64,000 bases of DNA, from positions 46,254,806 to 46,318,805 of the forward strand of contig CM048848.1 in the NCBI GenBank assembly GCA_026545225.1, read 5' to 3'. The DNA comes from Cornus controversa (Eukaryota > Streptophyta > Magnoliopsida > Cornales > Cornaceae). The notes below the pieces were generated by a model, which saw nothing but the letters and a program-made list of their open reading frames with translations, made no database searches and was not told the origin of the DNA. Below, piece by piece: positions 44,301 through 54,430 of this stretch. The first letter of the stretch is position 1, and each line of letters opens with the position of its first letter. The position numbers and the translations under genes are program-made.

Positions 44301-47300
44301 AATCCCACCTGAACAGCATCCAAAAACTTCTCTTCCTAATCCCATGAGATCAAGAATATATCCAAGGGGAATAATGTACAAACCTTCCTGCACCATCCAT
44401 TGGCAAATTAACCAACTGTTGCTCGTCTATGAACTCAGAAAACTCTTTCTGGACTGAGTCCACTTCCCTGGAGAGGATCTCTCAAAAGGGAATCCAACCA
44501 CATTTAAATCCCCTCCCACACCATTAGGGAAATCCCACCTCCTTCAAGTATACCTCAACTCCACCCACAAGGAACCCCTTTCTGCATCCTCCATAAGGTT
44601 ATACACCCCATAAATACCCAATGTGAACCATCCTCCTCCAAAGAGATTAGGTACGAACTTGAGAACCTCCCCTTCCAAATATCCACCTTTGAGACCCATT
44701 TTCTATTCCACAAAATCAAAATACCCCCCAACGAACCTATATCATCGAGGGCCTCCTACTCCCCAAATTGCCCACACCAAAGGCTCCTCACAATCATGGT
44801 TCTTCATTCAGGGCTACTGGAGAAGGGCTGACAGACATCTCATGAGAAGAAAACCAGATTGTCGTGGTGAGGGATGACATTATCAGTCTTGACGACACTG
44901 CCATTGGCAGTCATGGAGCATGACAGAGTGGGAGAAGAAATGATGATCCAGTGCATGAAGGATAGAGACAGAACTGGGTGAGGCAAAAGATGGAGGAGAT
45001 GAGTAAGAATTTGGGGATAACTTATGAAAGGAATGAAAATCATGGTCCAAAAATTGTTCCTCTCAATTGAAAATGAAGGGAAAATGTCGAGAAGGAAGAC
45101 AACAACGTGGAGGGGAGAAATGGAACATCAAAATCTAATTTTCTATGTGAGTTACAATGGTAGGAGTAGGATGGAGAGAAAGAAGGGTAAAGCGGGGAGG
45201 AAGGCAAAACTAGTGTGCATATGAAGCTCCGAGTCGTCTCATGGAATGTTCGCGGCCTTAATCACCCGATTACGAGGAAGGTGGTGAAGTTGTCGTTACA
45301 ACATTGTCTTAATTATAAAGAGAGGTATCAAAACACACACAATGATACAATAACACAAGGCAAAAAGATAGTGCAAAATAAAAATCTTTAGACCGGTCGT
45401 CATCATGATGAGAATTTACTCAAGTATACAGGATGCATCTAAGCTGTTCAAACCTACTAACATATAGTGGAAGTAATATGTTGCTGACTGTTAACCACCA
45501 TCTACTCTAAAAACTTAAGCTATTAGAGAGGTGTAACTTAAATATATAAATCCTTCAACACGCCCCCTCACGTGTGGCCTTCTTTTTGGTCCAACACGTG
45601 TTTCAATTTTAATTATCAGGGTGACGGTGAGGTTTGAACACAAGAACTTTGGCTCTGATACCATGTTAAGTTGTTAACCACCATCTACTCTAAAAACTTA
45701 AGTTGTTAGAGAGGGTGTAACTTAAATATATAAATCCTTCAATACTGACACGTACATGTAAATAAAGACTTACCGGACAAGCAACCAGCAAAATGTCTTG
45801 GAAAAAAATTAAAGATTAAAGGCAAGCAAAGATTATCCAGTTAAAATATAAGTAGAAGAAAACATACCTCCCGAACATCCTCAAGAAAAGCTTCATGTGA
45901 TCCACCATAGGCCCCAGCAGCCAGTCTCATATCAATGGTCCTGAAGTCTAAAGGACGAGATACCATTGCAGGAAATCCAAGAAGTCCCTCATCGTCATTG
46001 TCACTAGGATTCAGAAATGTTCTTCCCAAGAGATTGCAGAAGACTCTTTCTTCATCTGCAGAAGCAGCACGCCGTAGCACAATACGACATTTCTTCATAA
46101 TTAATTCTACTGTGTTGACACACTTCCTTTTTTCTTTCTTATCAGGCTTACGCTGCGGATTTTCACGGCTCACTTCCGCCAGCAATGAGACAACAGCTCT
46201 CTGCACTCAATCAATGGTAACGAGATATAAGTCCAACATCAAAATAACGACACTTCTCCTTTTTTTTTTTTTTTGGTGGGGGGGGGGGGGGGAATAGAAG
46301 CACAAATATTCATGCAAATTATATGCTTATTCATATGCAAAAGTTCAGATGAAAAAATTCAGCCTTTCGAATATTCATAAAAATTGAACCCCAAATTGAA
46401 GGACACTCGCATTCAAAATGTTCACAACTTGAAGTCATTTGCTGGCCCTCCATCATTTGAAGAAGTTCAGGATAAAAATTGGAAGAAAAAACCAACTATA
46501 CTTTGGCAGTTGGTTGACAAACAAATCCAAGAACATCAAAGCATTCTAAATACCACCGTGTTCACATTAAATAACTCGCTCTCTCATCTCACCAAAACAA
46601 AAGGAAATATTTTTCTCTCATTGTCACAGTAATTTATTTTTCATGAGCAACAGTACTTCAACAATTGCAATACAAAGAATTCCAAATAAATAACTATCAA
46701 ACATAAGGAAATGCTTGATGGGAAAGGTCTAGTATACCAAACCAAAATTTTCAAACAAGCATAAAACAGAAACAGGAGACCAACAACCCATTCTCAGCTA
46801 CAGACACGTGAAGATTTTATCATACAAACTAGAGTATTAACATAATATCATTTCCAAAAAAAAAATGGGATACAACTCAATTTTTTGGTCATATCTATAT
46901 CAACATAACATGAAAATTGGCTGATTTGTTTTGTCAGAGAACAAAATGTGTTACCACTCAAGATTCACCAAGCCCAATACTAAAACCTCTAAATGGTTGC
47001 AGTAAGTAACTAATCAACAACACTGACAACATCCAAATCATGCGGTTTTACACACACACAGAAAAAAGAAAGAAAGTCAATAGGCATATAGCATGGGGGC
47101 TGTTTGGAAAGCTTCAAAATTTGGATTTGTCAATCAACTATGGGATTAATCTTTCCATGGGAAAAAGGGAGATTTTGTGCTTATTTCACCCTGCAAACCG
47201 AACCATCTCTTAGTACTCTTACTGGGTCCACAGTTCATGCTGGCCAACCAAATTCTGAGTAAATTCTCAGGTCACCATCACTAGCTTTCCCAAACATAAA

Positions 47301-50300
47301 ATGTATTACAAAAATGAACCTTATGCTGTCCACGTTAATTTATTAGATAATATTTTGACAAATGGTTAAGAAAATACAATGAATACGTACCTTCGTAGGA
47401 CCTGATGCGTTACCCTTGTAAACTTCCTTGCTAATTGAATGTTCCAGTATCTTTTTCGCCCATTCTGGAGGACTTTTCCCTAAAGCACTGTGGATACATT
47501 TCCTAATTCTTGCCCCCACATTTGTGGGTAGCTTCCTTACAGGTTCTAGCACCTGCGCCCACTCAGGGACTTCATCATCATTCACTTTAATCATATTGGA
47601 ATCACCAACTGCATCAGGCTCCCTCTCATCTATGCCAACAACAACATTCTTACTCTTTGCTGAACCAATGATTTTCTTTGTGGCCTCTGCAAGAAGCTGA
47701 GAATTACATAAATTAGTGCATCATAATTCAATAAGCAATTTATGTTTAATCATATAAACCAATTCTAGAAGTTACAGAACATAAAGTTCTAGTGAATTAT
47801 GGAACTGCAACATAGATCAAATGCAAATTCTACAAGAAGTCAACTGTTATGCAGGAGATTTAAACTAACTTCTATCAGTTGCATTACAAAGAGAATTTCA
47901 GACCAGCTCCAATTTGGGTAAGGTAACCCCTATCAAAGAAACAAACTTTGTTTCACACATGCCCTTAAGTTTCCATGCATGTAACTTTCTTAAAGATAAT
48001 ACTGAAGCATTTTTACAGCTAATAATTTTTCGTAAACAGACTGAAGCCACAAGTGGTAATAAATGTGTTATGAACAGCACAGAGACAAGCAGCAAGGCAT
48101 GCATCATAACAAATTTTAGGCATCTAATTAAGCTACAATTTTTCAAAAACAGACTAACGTAGCATGCGGTATATGCATTATGAGAACAAAATAATCATCA
48201 AGTTCTAAATATGCAAAATAAGATGTAAAACGAGTCATAGAATTTATCTAGATCTTCACATAAACTTCTCCTTGTTATAAGCCAGATGTATATCAGATGC
48301 AAAAATTTACAAGTATTCACGTGCTTGACAATAATAATCCCAAAAACATATATATTCTGATGGCACTGTGAATGTAGAAGCCATTTTAATCATTTTCAAG
48401 GTTTTTTATGTGCAGATACCAACAAGGTGCCTTAAAAGATTCACACTAGCAACCAAACAGATCTGGAGATAATATGTGCCTATTATAGAGATGAAAATTC
48501 TGTGCCAATCAAATTATTGAAAACATTGTAATTGTACAAACTATAGAGTAATTGATACTTGTCAACGGAACCCGTCCAAGTGACCAATTAAAGAACAACT
48601 TGACCATATAGAGTTTATGAGAGCAGTGGCTTAAAACAAAGAAAGGAAGACATTTTGTAAATCCAAGGAAATGAGAGGAGAATAACATATAATAAATACA
48701 GCATTTTTTATCCAACATGAGTATAAAAAATAAAGCAAAAGGGAAAGAAACTTATAAAGGTTATGGAAGGCAACTACAAGCACTGTAAGTCAAGATTATT
48801 ACCCAACTTGAGTCGACCAATTTGATCAGAACTTGTACATTTCCATTCACAATTCCAATTAAAACAACTAATTAAGTATAATGATATCCAATTTAATTGC
48901 AATTCCGGCTTGTAATTTTCATTATTCTTTCCAAAGACCAACAGGAGTTAAAATTTAAAATAAAATTTGAGTTTATTTAACCCAACTATTTGGGGTCAAA
49001 TATATAAATCCTATTTATCTATTTTCCTCTATTTAATTATAAATGACACTCACTCATATCTTTCTATCTCATATTAATTTTGACTTCACCGTCCCAAGCT
49101 TTCCCTAGCATTACCCTTAATGTGAGCAACATCACTCTTCCTCACTAATGTAGTTATTGGTTTTCACTTTTCACAACACATGGTAAAACTATCTTATCGG
49201 CTTTCTCTCAATCCATCTTCAAACATATACTACTTCAATCATTTCATGAATGTAATCATTTCTAGTTTCATCCCTTATTGCCTTGCCTCAAATCTATCTC
49301 AACATCTGAATTTCGACCACAAATCATTTAATGAACACGTTTAACCGCCCAGCATTCGATCCCGTAAAGTAAGGCTGATCTAGTGAGTGTTACATAAAAT
49401 TTACTTGATCAACAATATATTAGAAGCACTACACCATTTAACCAACCCTGTTTTAATTCTCGAAGCAACATCATCTTCTATCTCTCCCACTTTTGAATAA
49501 TCAAGCCTATGCAAAAATACTCTTTGCCTTTTAGTATCTCTTGACCCTTGATCTTTACTGCATCTCCACTTGTATTTCTAGTTAATTCCATTTTACCAAC
49601 TTGTTACAAAGTTTTTTCATTTAAATATTTTGTCAAGACCTCTACTTTAGTTCTTGTATATGCCAAAAGTCAAGGTTACTACTTGAATTTGAGTCCTACA
49701 AAATGATAAAAATTTATAATTTCCTAATTCACAAATTCAATCAAGCAACTCATAATGAAATTCAATTTTCATTAACTAATATCAAGCATCATGAAACTCC
49801 AAACTTTGAACAACCCATATTACGTATCATGAAATCCAATCCAAATGCACTCTATGCTTCTTCACACTTACTGGTCATATTTTCATTTTCTCATCCAACA
49901 ATCTAATTAAACTGTAAGATTATAATCACGACTGTAGATAGATATGCAAATCGAAAGGTAATGAGAATGAGAACATATCCGTTCAAGTAATGCAGATAAG
50001 ACTTTCAAATTTCACTCTTCCAAAAAAGATGAAGTTTTATCTTCAACATTACTCAACAAGACAAGCAACTAATACAATTATAAAGCACCTTGAGCCCCAA
50101 AAGAAGGAAAAAGAAAAGTTTAGTATTATAAAGCAGTTTAAAGGAATGAACACTCAATCTTACCAGCGCATCTGCCTCCAGTCCAGCCACTCCTGTAAGA
50201 GAACCGCAAAGAGTCCCACCATCACCTTGTAAACAATGGAAGACTTTCCCGCTCTCACGGCAAGCAATCTCTACAGAGTCAAGGTTACCCTCCATAGATA

Positions 50301-52921
50301 ATACAGCTAAAATATATCTCCGAGCTAATTCCGGCCAAGTAAATTCGTTCATTGGGAGCATATCAAGCTTTGTTTTCCTTGCAATAACTGAGTTATCTGC
50401 ATCTTTCTTCCTACTTCGTCTCGACTTAGATTCTCCAGCACCAAAATTAGGGTCTACATATGCCACAACTTTTGAAAGCAGTTCACCTACTAGCACTTTC
50501 AGAAGTGCGCTATGAGCTTTTGCCAATGCTGCTCCAGTACATCTACCATAAGTATGAGAAGCTAGTCTGGCTTGGGCATCTTCCTTCATAGATGCTGTTT
50601 CCATTGCAATAAATGCACATGGATTTTCGCTAGGAACTGTTGAAGCAGAAGAACTCCTTGAAACCAAGGCATGATCATTTACACTATTGCTTTTACACAA
50701 GCTGACGTCTCCACCATCTTGGGTTTCTTTTCCACCCTTTTCTACTGGGTGTAGGCTGTCTAACCATGGATCTATAAGTTCAAATTCAAGTTCCTGGAAC
50801 GAAAAAGGTTCCTCCAGTCCTAAAACCTCTGAGAAACGACATAAGAACTCCCAAGCCTAAACAGACAAGGAAGAAATGATGAGAATACAGAACCTACTGA
50901 AAAAAAAATTCCTAGCATTAGTTAAGCAATTCATGATACCTGAAGAACATCACCGATCAAAATGGCAGGAAGCTTTGAGCTCAGCGGATTGCCTAAAGGA
51001 CAGGAATCCTTCGTACCAGAGTCTTCAACCGCCTGCTTCCTGGGTTTTTTGCAACTTCTGAATAAACCACCAGTTTCTTTCTCACCTCGTACATCACTCA
51101 TTCTATTAGCCAGAAGAAAGCCACTTCCAACTGTTTGCAAACTTGAATTGGGACTTCTTTTATTCAGAAAGTTATATTCCGAACAGGAATTAACCCCAGG
51201 AAGCTGTTCTATTATTTCTTGTACAAACTCTACATCCAATCCAAATCTGTCCTGTTGTAACCATTTCATCATCATTTCACAAGAAGTGTCAAATTCATCA
51301 TCGCTCTGAATTAAATGTGGGATGTTAAAAGGGGCAGATAAATAACAAAACTTGGACAATGGATCCGAAGCCTCCATCTCTTTTAAATTCATTCCATCCA
51401 CGACATGCTTACAGCAAAACTTAAATATGCCTGTTCGCTTATATACATCACGGCAAGCATGAATTAGAGTTTGGGAGACCTTTTCCCACACCAATAATGA
51501 TGACCTCCCTTCCACAACAAATTTACCAATAATATCCCCCGGCTGAAAACTATCAGGTACGACATTTCCATATCTTTGGGGTGGGCAACTGGAATCTCTT
51601 GCCAAACTATTTTCTCTATGGAAGTCAGAAACTTCATTCCCACTATTCCCAGAGCAAATATCATAATTCAGATGTGGTGGGCTATATTCTGTTAGCATCA
51701 TTTGAATATTCACAGTTTCTTCATCATCCATTCCAAAGACAGCAGGATCAACTTTTCCCACTCTGTCTTTCCCTTCATTTGAGCCAAATGTTGGCTTTGC
51801 GAGGACTGTTGCACCATTAGGGATGGGCTGTGTGGAGCATGGACATCTTCGAACTTTGAAGGTAGGACCAGAATCACCGCCATCTGAAACATCACATATA
51901 AAAAGGGACCCAGTAATCTTATCATGCCAGCTAGATCTGTAACCTACAGGCCAGATCTGGCTGGTGTTATGGTATGAGGGTCGTGGATCCACCTTACCCA
52001 CAGAAAGAACAAAGAAGTCCTCAAACTGCACAGGAAAGCCATCCTGGAAGACAGTAAAATAAACTTGATGAGTTCATATTCTGGACTTTTATAATACTAA
52101 ACACATATATAAGTGGATGTATGTGTGTGCAGAGTCGGGAGTGGGGGAGCAAAGAATGAACCCAAGACAGATAGTAAATTATGCGTACGCTTACTTGCAA
52201 CTGCTGAAATGCACAGCCGCCGTGCTCCTCTGAGTCAGCTCCCATAATGCTTCCGCTATCTTTAAATTTGTCAGCCTGATTATCCATGACCTTGATGCCT
52301 GCTGAGGAGCCTACAATCGAACTGCTCCTTAGAGTACTCAGACTTTCTCTAAATTTACTGGTTCTTGAAGACCTTGAGGATTCCTTTCTTCTTTGCTTTA
52401 AATGAAATCCTTTATGCTCTGAAGCAAATCCATCACTTCTGTCCTCAGTTTCTAAGGAATGGCAGTCTGACAGCAAGCCTAGATGACCAGCAACAGCAGG
52501 CATTGACTCAAACCTACTTCCATCTGGGGCACAGTAAACTGCAAAGGTTTTGCATCTGTTCTGACAATAAAGAAATTCCACATGCCAGCCATCTCCCAAA
52601 CGACCTCGTTTTTCACATATATATTCTCTAAGAGCTTGCAAATATACTTCAGAGGGATTCTGGGTAAAATATTTCAATGGTGTACAATGACTAGCCCGGA
52701 GCTTCTCTTTAAGACTGGAGCTCAAATCTGATTCCTTTGAAGTTCTATCAAAGTTTGGTCTATGATGTACTATATCTTCAAAACCTGATTTAGCAATGTG
52801 TGCCGCACGGCGAGATGCCTTCTGAAAATTAAATCCATTCTCCAGGAATAATAAATTTGAACATATCTCGGGGGTATTAAATGAGCGGCCAACAATAGAC
52901 GTCTCATGCACCGTATGTATC
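28944..52921 (-). CDS. MBD9: MBD9-type chromatin protein (5' end outside window)
   Basis: Large multi-domain plant nuclear protein. Arabidopsis MBD9 is tied to the SWR1/H2A.Z and ISWI chromatin-remodelling machinery and affects flowering time and branching. Exons 5' to 3': 52921-52195, 52043-50940, 50856-50164, 47696-47391, 46200-45868, 40418-40320, 34702-34262, 33709-31316, 29303-28944. All eight junctions are GT-AG and in phase; together they encode about 2150 residues. Domain order: MBD, FYRN, FYRC, DDT, bromodomain, PHD, WHIM-like motif, CxxC/H cluster, conserved C-terminus. Arabidopsis MBD9 also has an N-terminal PHD exon; I see none up to 64000. The first visible exon starts in mid-codon, so an upstream exon must exist. 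Introns of 5.4-5.6 kb are filled with LINE debris. Confidence 0.93.
29826..30369. mobile_element. Harbinger/Tourist-type MITE, 544 bp, TTA TSD
   Basis: The left end GGCTATGTTTGGTGCGCAGG and the right end (reverse complement TGTTACGTTTGGTACGCTGG) form inverted repeats flanked by TTA (29823-29825 and 30370-30372). The arms continue with GGAATGGAATG motifs. The centre carries a G-rich GGC/GGT trinucleotide tract (about 30000-30140). It lies in the last MBD9 intron. Confidence 0.82.
30407..30895 (+). mobile_element. Solo copia LTR, 489 bp, perfect 5-bp TSD
   Basis: Begins TGTTGGAAATTG and ends CCCCAACA. CATCA is duplicated on both sides (30402-30406 and 30896-30900). It is related to the LTR at 10652-11016 through GTCTCAAATT, GGTTTCTATTTTAGAGTTGT and ATCCTTGTCCAACAAGGAAT. 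No internal sequence remains, so it arose by LTR-LTR recombination. It sits in the last MBD9 intron. Confidence 0.92.
31316..33709 (-). CDS. MBD9: MBD9-like large exon: WHIM-like motif and Cys/His cluster
   Basis: 798 codons in one open frame. It begins [19 protein letters not shown] after acceptor TGCAG. A coiled-coil-prone segment precedes [17 protein letters not shown], the WHIM-type motif of DDT remodelling proteins. Later [20 protein letters not shown] and [16 protein letters not shown] form a probable zinc-binding cluster. The middle is Ser, Gln and Asn rich and looks disordered. It ends SAKSIYE at donor GTCAGT, joining MVQATII of the last exon. Short frames on the plus strand here are shadows. 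Confidence 0.93.
34262..34702 (-). CDS. MBD9: MBD9-like PHD-finger exon
   Basis: 147 codons. The PHD finger spans [20 protein letters not shown], then [11 protein letters not shown] and GNWYCPSC, with the full C4-H-C3 set of zinc ligands, so a histone-tail reader is likely. It is preceded by [16 protein letters not shown] and followed by a helical [20 protein letters not shown] linker. Acceptor CTCCAG; donor GTTTGT. Confidence 0.95.
34703..36020. other. MBD9 intron, left part
   Basis: AT-rich, with no coding signal or clear repeat ends recognised. It belongs to the 5.6-kb intron between the PHD exon and the 99-nt exon at 40320-40418. Confidence 0.6.
36020..37258 (-). mobile_element. RTE-type LINE fragment
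   Basis: The 3' end is at the left: the minus strand reads GAATTCATGTGGCCCACCCC and CATATGGGATAAAGGC. Pol pieces: [20 protein letters not shown] (37120-37061), a decayed catalytic box [11 protein letters not shown] near 36800 where the family has FADD, and [20 protein letters not shown] to [12 protein letters not shown] (36590-36400). Stops and frameshifts throughout; 5' truncated. Confidence 0.88.
37261..37600. repeat. Left arm of a long imperfect inverted repeat
   Basis: Pairs with the reverse complement of about 38185-38488. Shared blocks are TGTTTAAAATATGAAC at the outer end, CAATTGTTAGAATAAGTATT, CGTAAGAAGATGAAACCCTA, and GGTTTGG at the inner end. Identity is about 75 percent by eye. 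It separates the RTE fragment from an L1 fragment. Its origin is unknown. Confidence 0.75.
37600..38013 (-). mobile_element. L1-type LINE fragment (reverse transcriptase), part 1
   Basis: The minus strand encodes [20 protein letters not shown], then [16 protein letters not shown], the L1 reverse-transcriptase palm entry (usual KLDIEKAYDHVNW). It is interrupted at its right end by the MITE at 38022-38602 and resumes at 38611. Confidence 0.88.
38022..38602. mobile_element. MITE inserted in L1, 8-bp TSD with one mismatch
   Basis: The left end CTATGTTACCCGGACTC and the right end, reverse complement CTACGTTACCCAGACTC, are inverted repeats. The flanks CTATAGCC (38014-38021) and CTATAGTC (38603-38610) match at 7 of 8. 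This looks like a widespread plant MITE family with CTATGTTGC-type ends. The right arm of the long inverted repeat (38185-38488) lies inside it. Confidence 0.75.
38185..38488. repeat. Right arm of the long inverted repeat
   Basis: Reverse-complement partner of 37261-37600, ending GTTCATATTTTAAACA. Both arms contain a GAAACCCTAGCC-like stretch. Confidence 0.75.
38611..39440 (-). mobile_element. L1-type LINE fragment, part 2
   Basis: Continues the L1 fragment after the MITE. CTTTTTAGGGATGAGAGCAA and CCATGCACATG motifs match the longer L1 copy at 43.0-43.4 kb. Heavily decayed, with no long open frame. Confidence 0.7.
39441..40319. other. MBD9 intron, right part
   Basis: AT-rich intron sequence; no repeat or gene recognised. 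Confidence 0.55.
40320..40418 (-). CDS. MBD9: MBD9-like exon completing the bromodomain
   Basis: 33 codons: [20 protein letters not shown], then [13 protein letters not shown]. It joins EDVRE of the preceding exon, giving the last bromodomain helix. It stands alone between introns of 5.6 and 5.4 kb. Acceptor TGGCAG; donor GTTTGT. Confidence 0.93.
40419..42180. other. MBD9 intron, unclassified repeat-like DNA
   Basis: GC-richer blocks near 41280-41750 (GATCACCCCAACATGTCATC, GAGTCACCCCGAGAATTCTT) look like old repeat sequence, possibly LTR-derived, but I find no ends or coding remains. Confidence 0.4.
42961..43332. repeat. Tandem duplication inside L1, 186-bp unit
   Basis: AACTCTTCTCAACCGCGAGG begins both copies (42961 and 43147). 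Copies differ at roughly one base in twelve, for example AAGCCTTGAATCCTTC against GGCCTAGAATCCTTC. Confidence 0.9.
44083..44540. repeat. Tandem duplication inside L1, 229-bp unit
   Basis: The copies begin AACGGCATCCGAAAACATCT (44083) and AACAGCATCCAAAAACTTCT (44312) and run through CCCCTCCCACACCAT-type ends. Confidence 0.88.
44890..45315 (+). mobile_element. L1 fragment with ORF2 endonuclease start, opposite orientation
   Basis: ATG at 45221 opens [20 protein letters not shown], the N-terminus of an L1 AP-endonuclease (SWNVRGLN carries a metal-binding Asn). It ends abruptly near 45315. It lies head to head with the minus-strand L1 at its left. Confidence 0.85.
45489..45744 (-). mobile_element. 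256-bp TRIM retrotransposon, perfect 5-bp TSD
   Basis: LTRs of 72 bp (45489-45560) and 73 bp (45672-45744) start TGTTAACCACC and end TCAACA/TCAATA. CTGAC is duplicated on both sides (45484-45488 and 45745-45749). The minus strand has a perfect initiator-Met primer-binding site TGGTATCAGAGCC (45663-45651) and a purine tract GAGGGGGCG next to the left LTR, so it reads on the minus strand. It lies 124 bp downstream of the bromodomain exon donor. Confidence 0.95.
45868..46200 (-). CDS. MBD9: MBD9-like bromodomain exon
   Basis: 111 codons. [19 protein letters not shown] is followed by a basic linker, then the bromodomain core: [40 protein letters not shown] and a helix ending EAFLEDVRE. The [12 protein letters not shown] stretch matches the Pro-Leu-Asp-Phe ZA-loop motif of acetyl-lysine readers. 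Acceptor GTGCAG; donor GTATGT. Confidence 0.93.
46201..47390. other. MBD9 intron
   Basis: AT-rich. A T16 run followed by a G15 run lies at 46259-46292. No gene or mobile-element end recognised. Confidence 0.6.
47391..47696 (-). CDS. MBD9: MBD9-like linker exon
   Basis: 102 codons: [20 protein letters not shown], then [40 protein letters not shown] and ASGPTK. The conserved Trp-rich block links the DDT-flanking region to the bromodomain. Acceptor TCTCAG; donor GTACGT. Confidence 0.92.
47697..48955. other. MBD9 intron, unremarkable part
   Basis: AT-rich intron sequence without recognised repeats. Frames at 47898-48162 and 48509-48718 show no domain. Confidence 0.55.
48956..49640 (-). mobile_element. 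Second RTE-family LINE fragment, strongly decayed
   Basis: The minus strand starts its 3' end with GACCCCAAATAGTTGGGTT. Upstream, the region near 49330-49410 encodes a decayed form of the C-terminal block that reads LYGAECW in other copies (GATCGAATGCTGGGCGG). It is a different subfamily from the copy at 36 kb. No open frame. Confidence 0.7.
50164..50856 (-). CDS. MBD9: MBD9-like exon with DDT domain
   Basis: 231 codons. [20 protein letters not shown] continues from [11 protein letters not shown] of the previous exon, together forming the DDT start found in remodelling-factor partners. Further on: [20 protein letters not shown], a basic [10 protein letters not shown] patch, [20 protein letters not shown] and [10 protein letters not shown]. 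The Leu-rich helices fit a DNA- or ISWI-binding module. Acceptor TTTAG; donor GTAAGA. Confidence 0.93.
50940..52043 (-). CDS. MBD9: MBD9-like exon with FYRN and FYRC regions
   Basis: 368 codons. The exon opens [20 protein letters not shown], then [20 protein letters not shown] and [20 protein letters not shown], the FYRN/FYRC-type fold. Later: [18 protein letters not shown], a Cys-rich stretch, and [13 protein letters not shown], the first DDT helix. Acceptor TTCCAG; donor GTATCA. Confidence 0.95.
52195..52921 (-). CDS. MBD9: MBD9-like exon with methyl-CpG-binding-type domain
   Basis: 727 nt, starting with one base of a split codon after acceptor TTGTAG. The MBD-like fold reads [20 protein letters not shown], then [19 protein letters not shown]. 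Like other MBD9 proteins it departs from animal methyl-binding MBDs, so binding to methylated CpG is not implied. A Lys/Arg/Ser-rich stretch ([20 protein letters not shown]) may be a nuclear-localisation signal. Donor GTAAGC. Confidence 0.93.
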
Positions 52922-54399
52922 CTACAAACCACAAGTATATATCCATTGTCTCTTGTAAGACTTTCAATCCATGCAACACAAACACTATTTGATAACAGAT
53001 AAGATATGCATTTTCTAAAGAAAAATTGAAGCAATCCATAGAAGTCCACGGAATCATGTAGAAAAAATATACTATCAGAATTCTATACTATATGCAACCA
53101 ACACAACTGAGCATACCTTTCTTTCTAAACAATAATCGAAACTAGAGGAGAAGATCATTTCATGGTCCTTAATGGCAGAGAAAAGGCATGTCATATATCA
53201 AGAGAGCTGACTTGGTACTCTATGAGTAAAGGTGATATATGACAGCACTAGAAAGTACAGTACCGTCTGTGATAGACATAAGAGTGGATGCCTTTGGAAG
53301 TGTGTGGCAACCAGTCTACCTAATTTTCTGATGGCATCCCTCCCACCAGATAGACATAAGAGTGGACAACAGAGTTCGAGCCACAGACCCTGATAAAAGT
53401 CTTAGTACACCACCTTTTTCTCCTATTTCCCCCTTTTAGAAGATAAAAAAATAAACATTATTAATGTAAAAGTAAGGTACAAGAGAAGGATGAGAATCCT
53501 TCAAGGTCGAAAGGGAAAAAAATAAGGCACAACAATCACACTTCTACTAGCATAAAAACCACCTAGTTAACCCCTAAAAACCAAATAGCAGAAACCCTTC
53601 CCTTAACCACAAAGGAATTCAACGAGTCATAAAAGTGGCCTCATAGAGGAGACTCCTTGTCAAAAAGCCCAACCATAACTAATGAACATATGTAAAAACC
53701 TAGAAGCTGAAATCCCACAAACCTGCGACAATCTCAGCATCACCCTAAAGCAAACAATGACAAATAAGAGAGTTAGGTCTCACTGAGGATTTCCAGTATA
53801 GCTAAAATCATCACCTTAATAGACCTCCATACCAGTCTGTCCAAGCTTTCTAGGAGAACAAACAAAAAAAATAAACTTGAGCCAGAAGATTTGGGAAAGC
53901 TGAAACAACACTGACACAACACAAGAAGCCACAGTTCTCAGGAGATCATAATAACACTCTAGGGTGTCCCATGAAAACCACCAAAGGAGATTTCAAGGAG
54001 GAAACTAGTGCCCCTTGGAGCAAACTAGTCTTCAATAGAGCAGTCTTTGCCAAAGACCATAAACTACTGGACAGTGAATTATAAAATAGTAGCCCCTCAC
54101 TGCTCCTAATAATAACATGCATGTGCGAGCTTAACGGTTTGCCAGCCTCCTAAGCCGGAAGCCATTCATTAGTCACGACCATTCACCTTTTTATAAGCTA
54201 TATACTTCGAAAACCCCTTAACTTTCAAGATCGCTTTACCCAAAAGGAAAGAGACAAATTCAGCAATATACAATTCATTAGTCACTAACATTCACCCTTT
54301 TATACGCTATTGACCAATTGAAAACCCCTTACTTTACAGATCACTTTAGACGAAAGGAAAGAGACAAATTCAGCAATATACAGGAAAAAACTAGGTGAA

Positions 54400-54430
<31 letters not shown>

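Larger units (their letters stand above)
42181..44880 (-). mobile_element. L1-type LINE fragment: endonuclease to reverse transcriptase
   Basis: Minus-strand ORF2 remains. Endonuclease at 44.88-44.5 kb ([20 protein letters not shown]); reverse transcriptase from about 43.9 kb ([20 protein letters not shown]-like linker) to 42.2 kb ([20 protein letters not shown], then [14 protein letters not shown]). Many stops. The 3' zinc-binding end and poly(A) are missing. Two internal tandem duplications are listed separately. Confidence 0.88.

Noticed and set aside
50962-51309. 115-residue plus-strand frame
   Set aside because: Antisense shadow of the FYR exon of MBD9.
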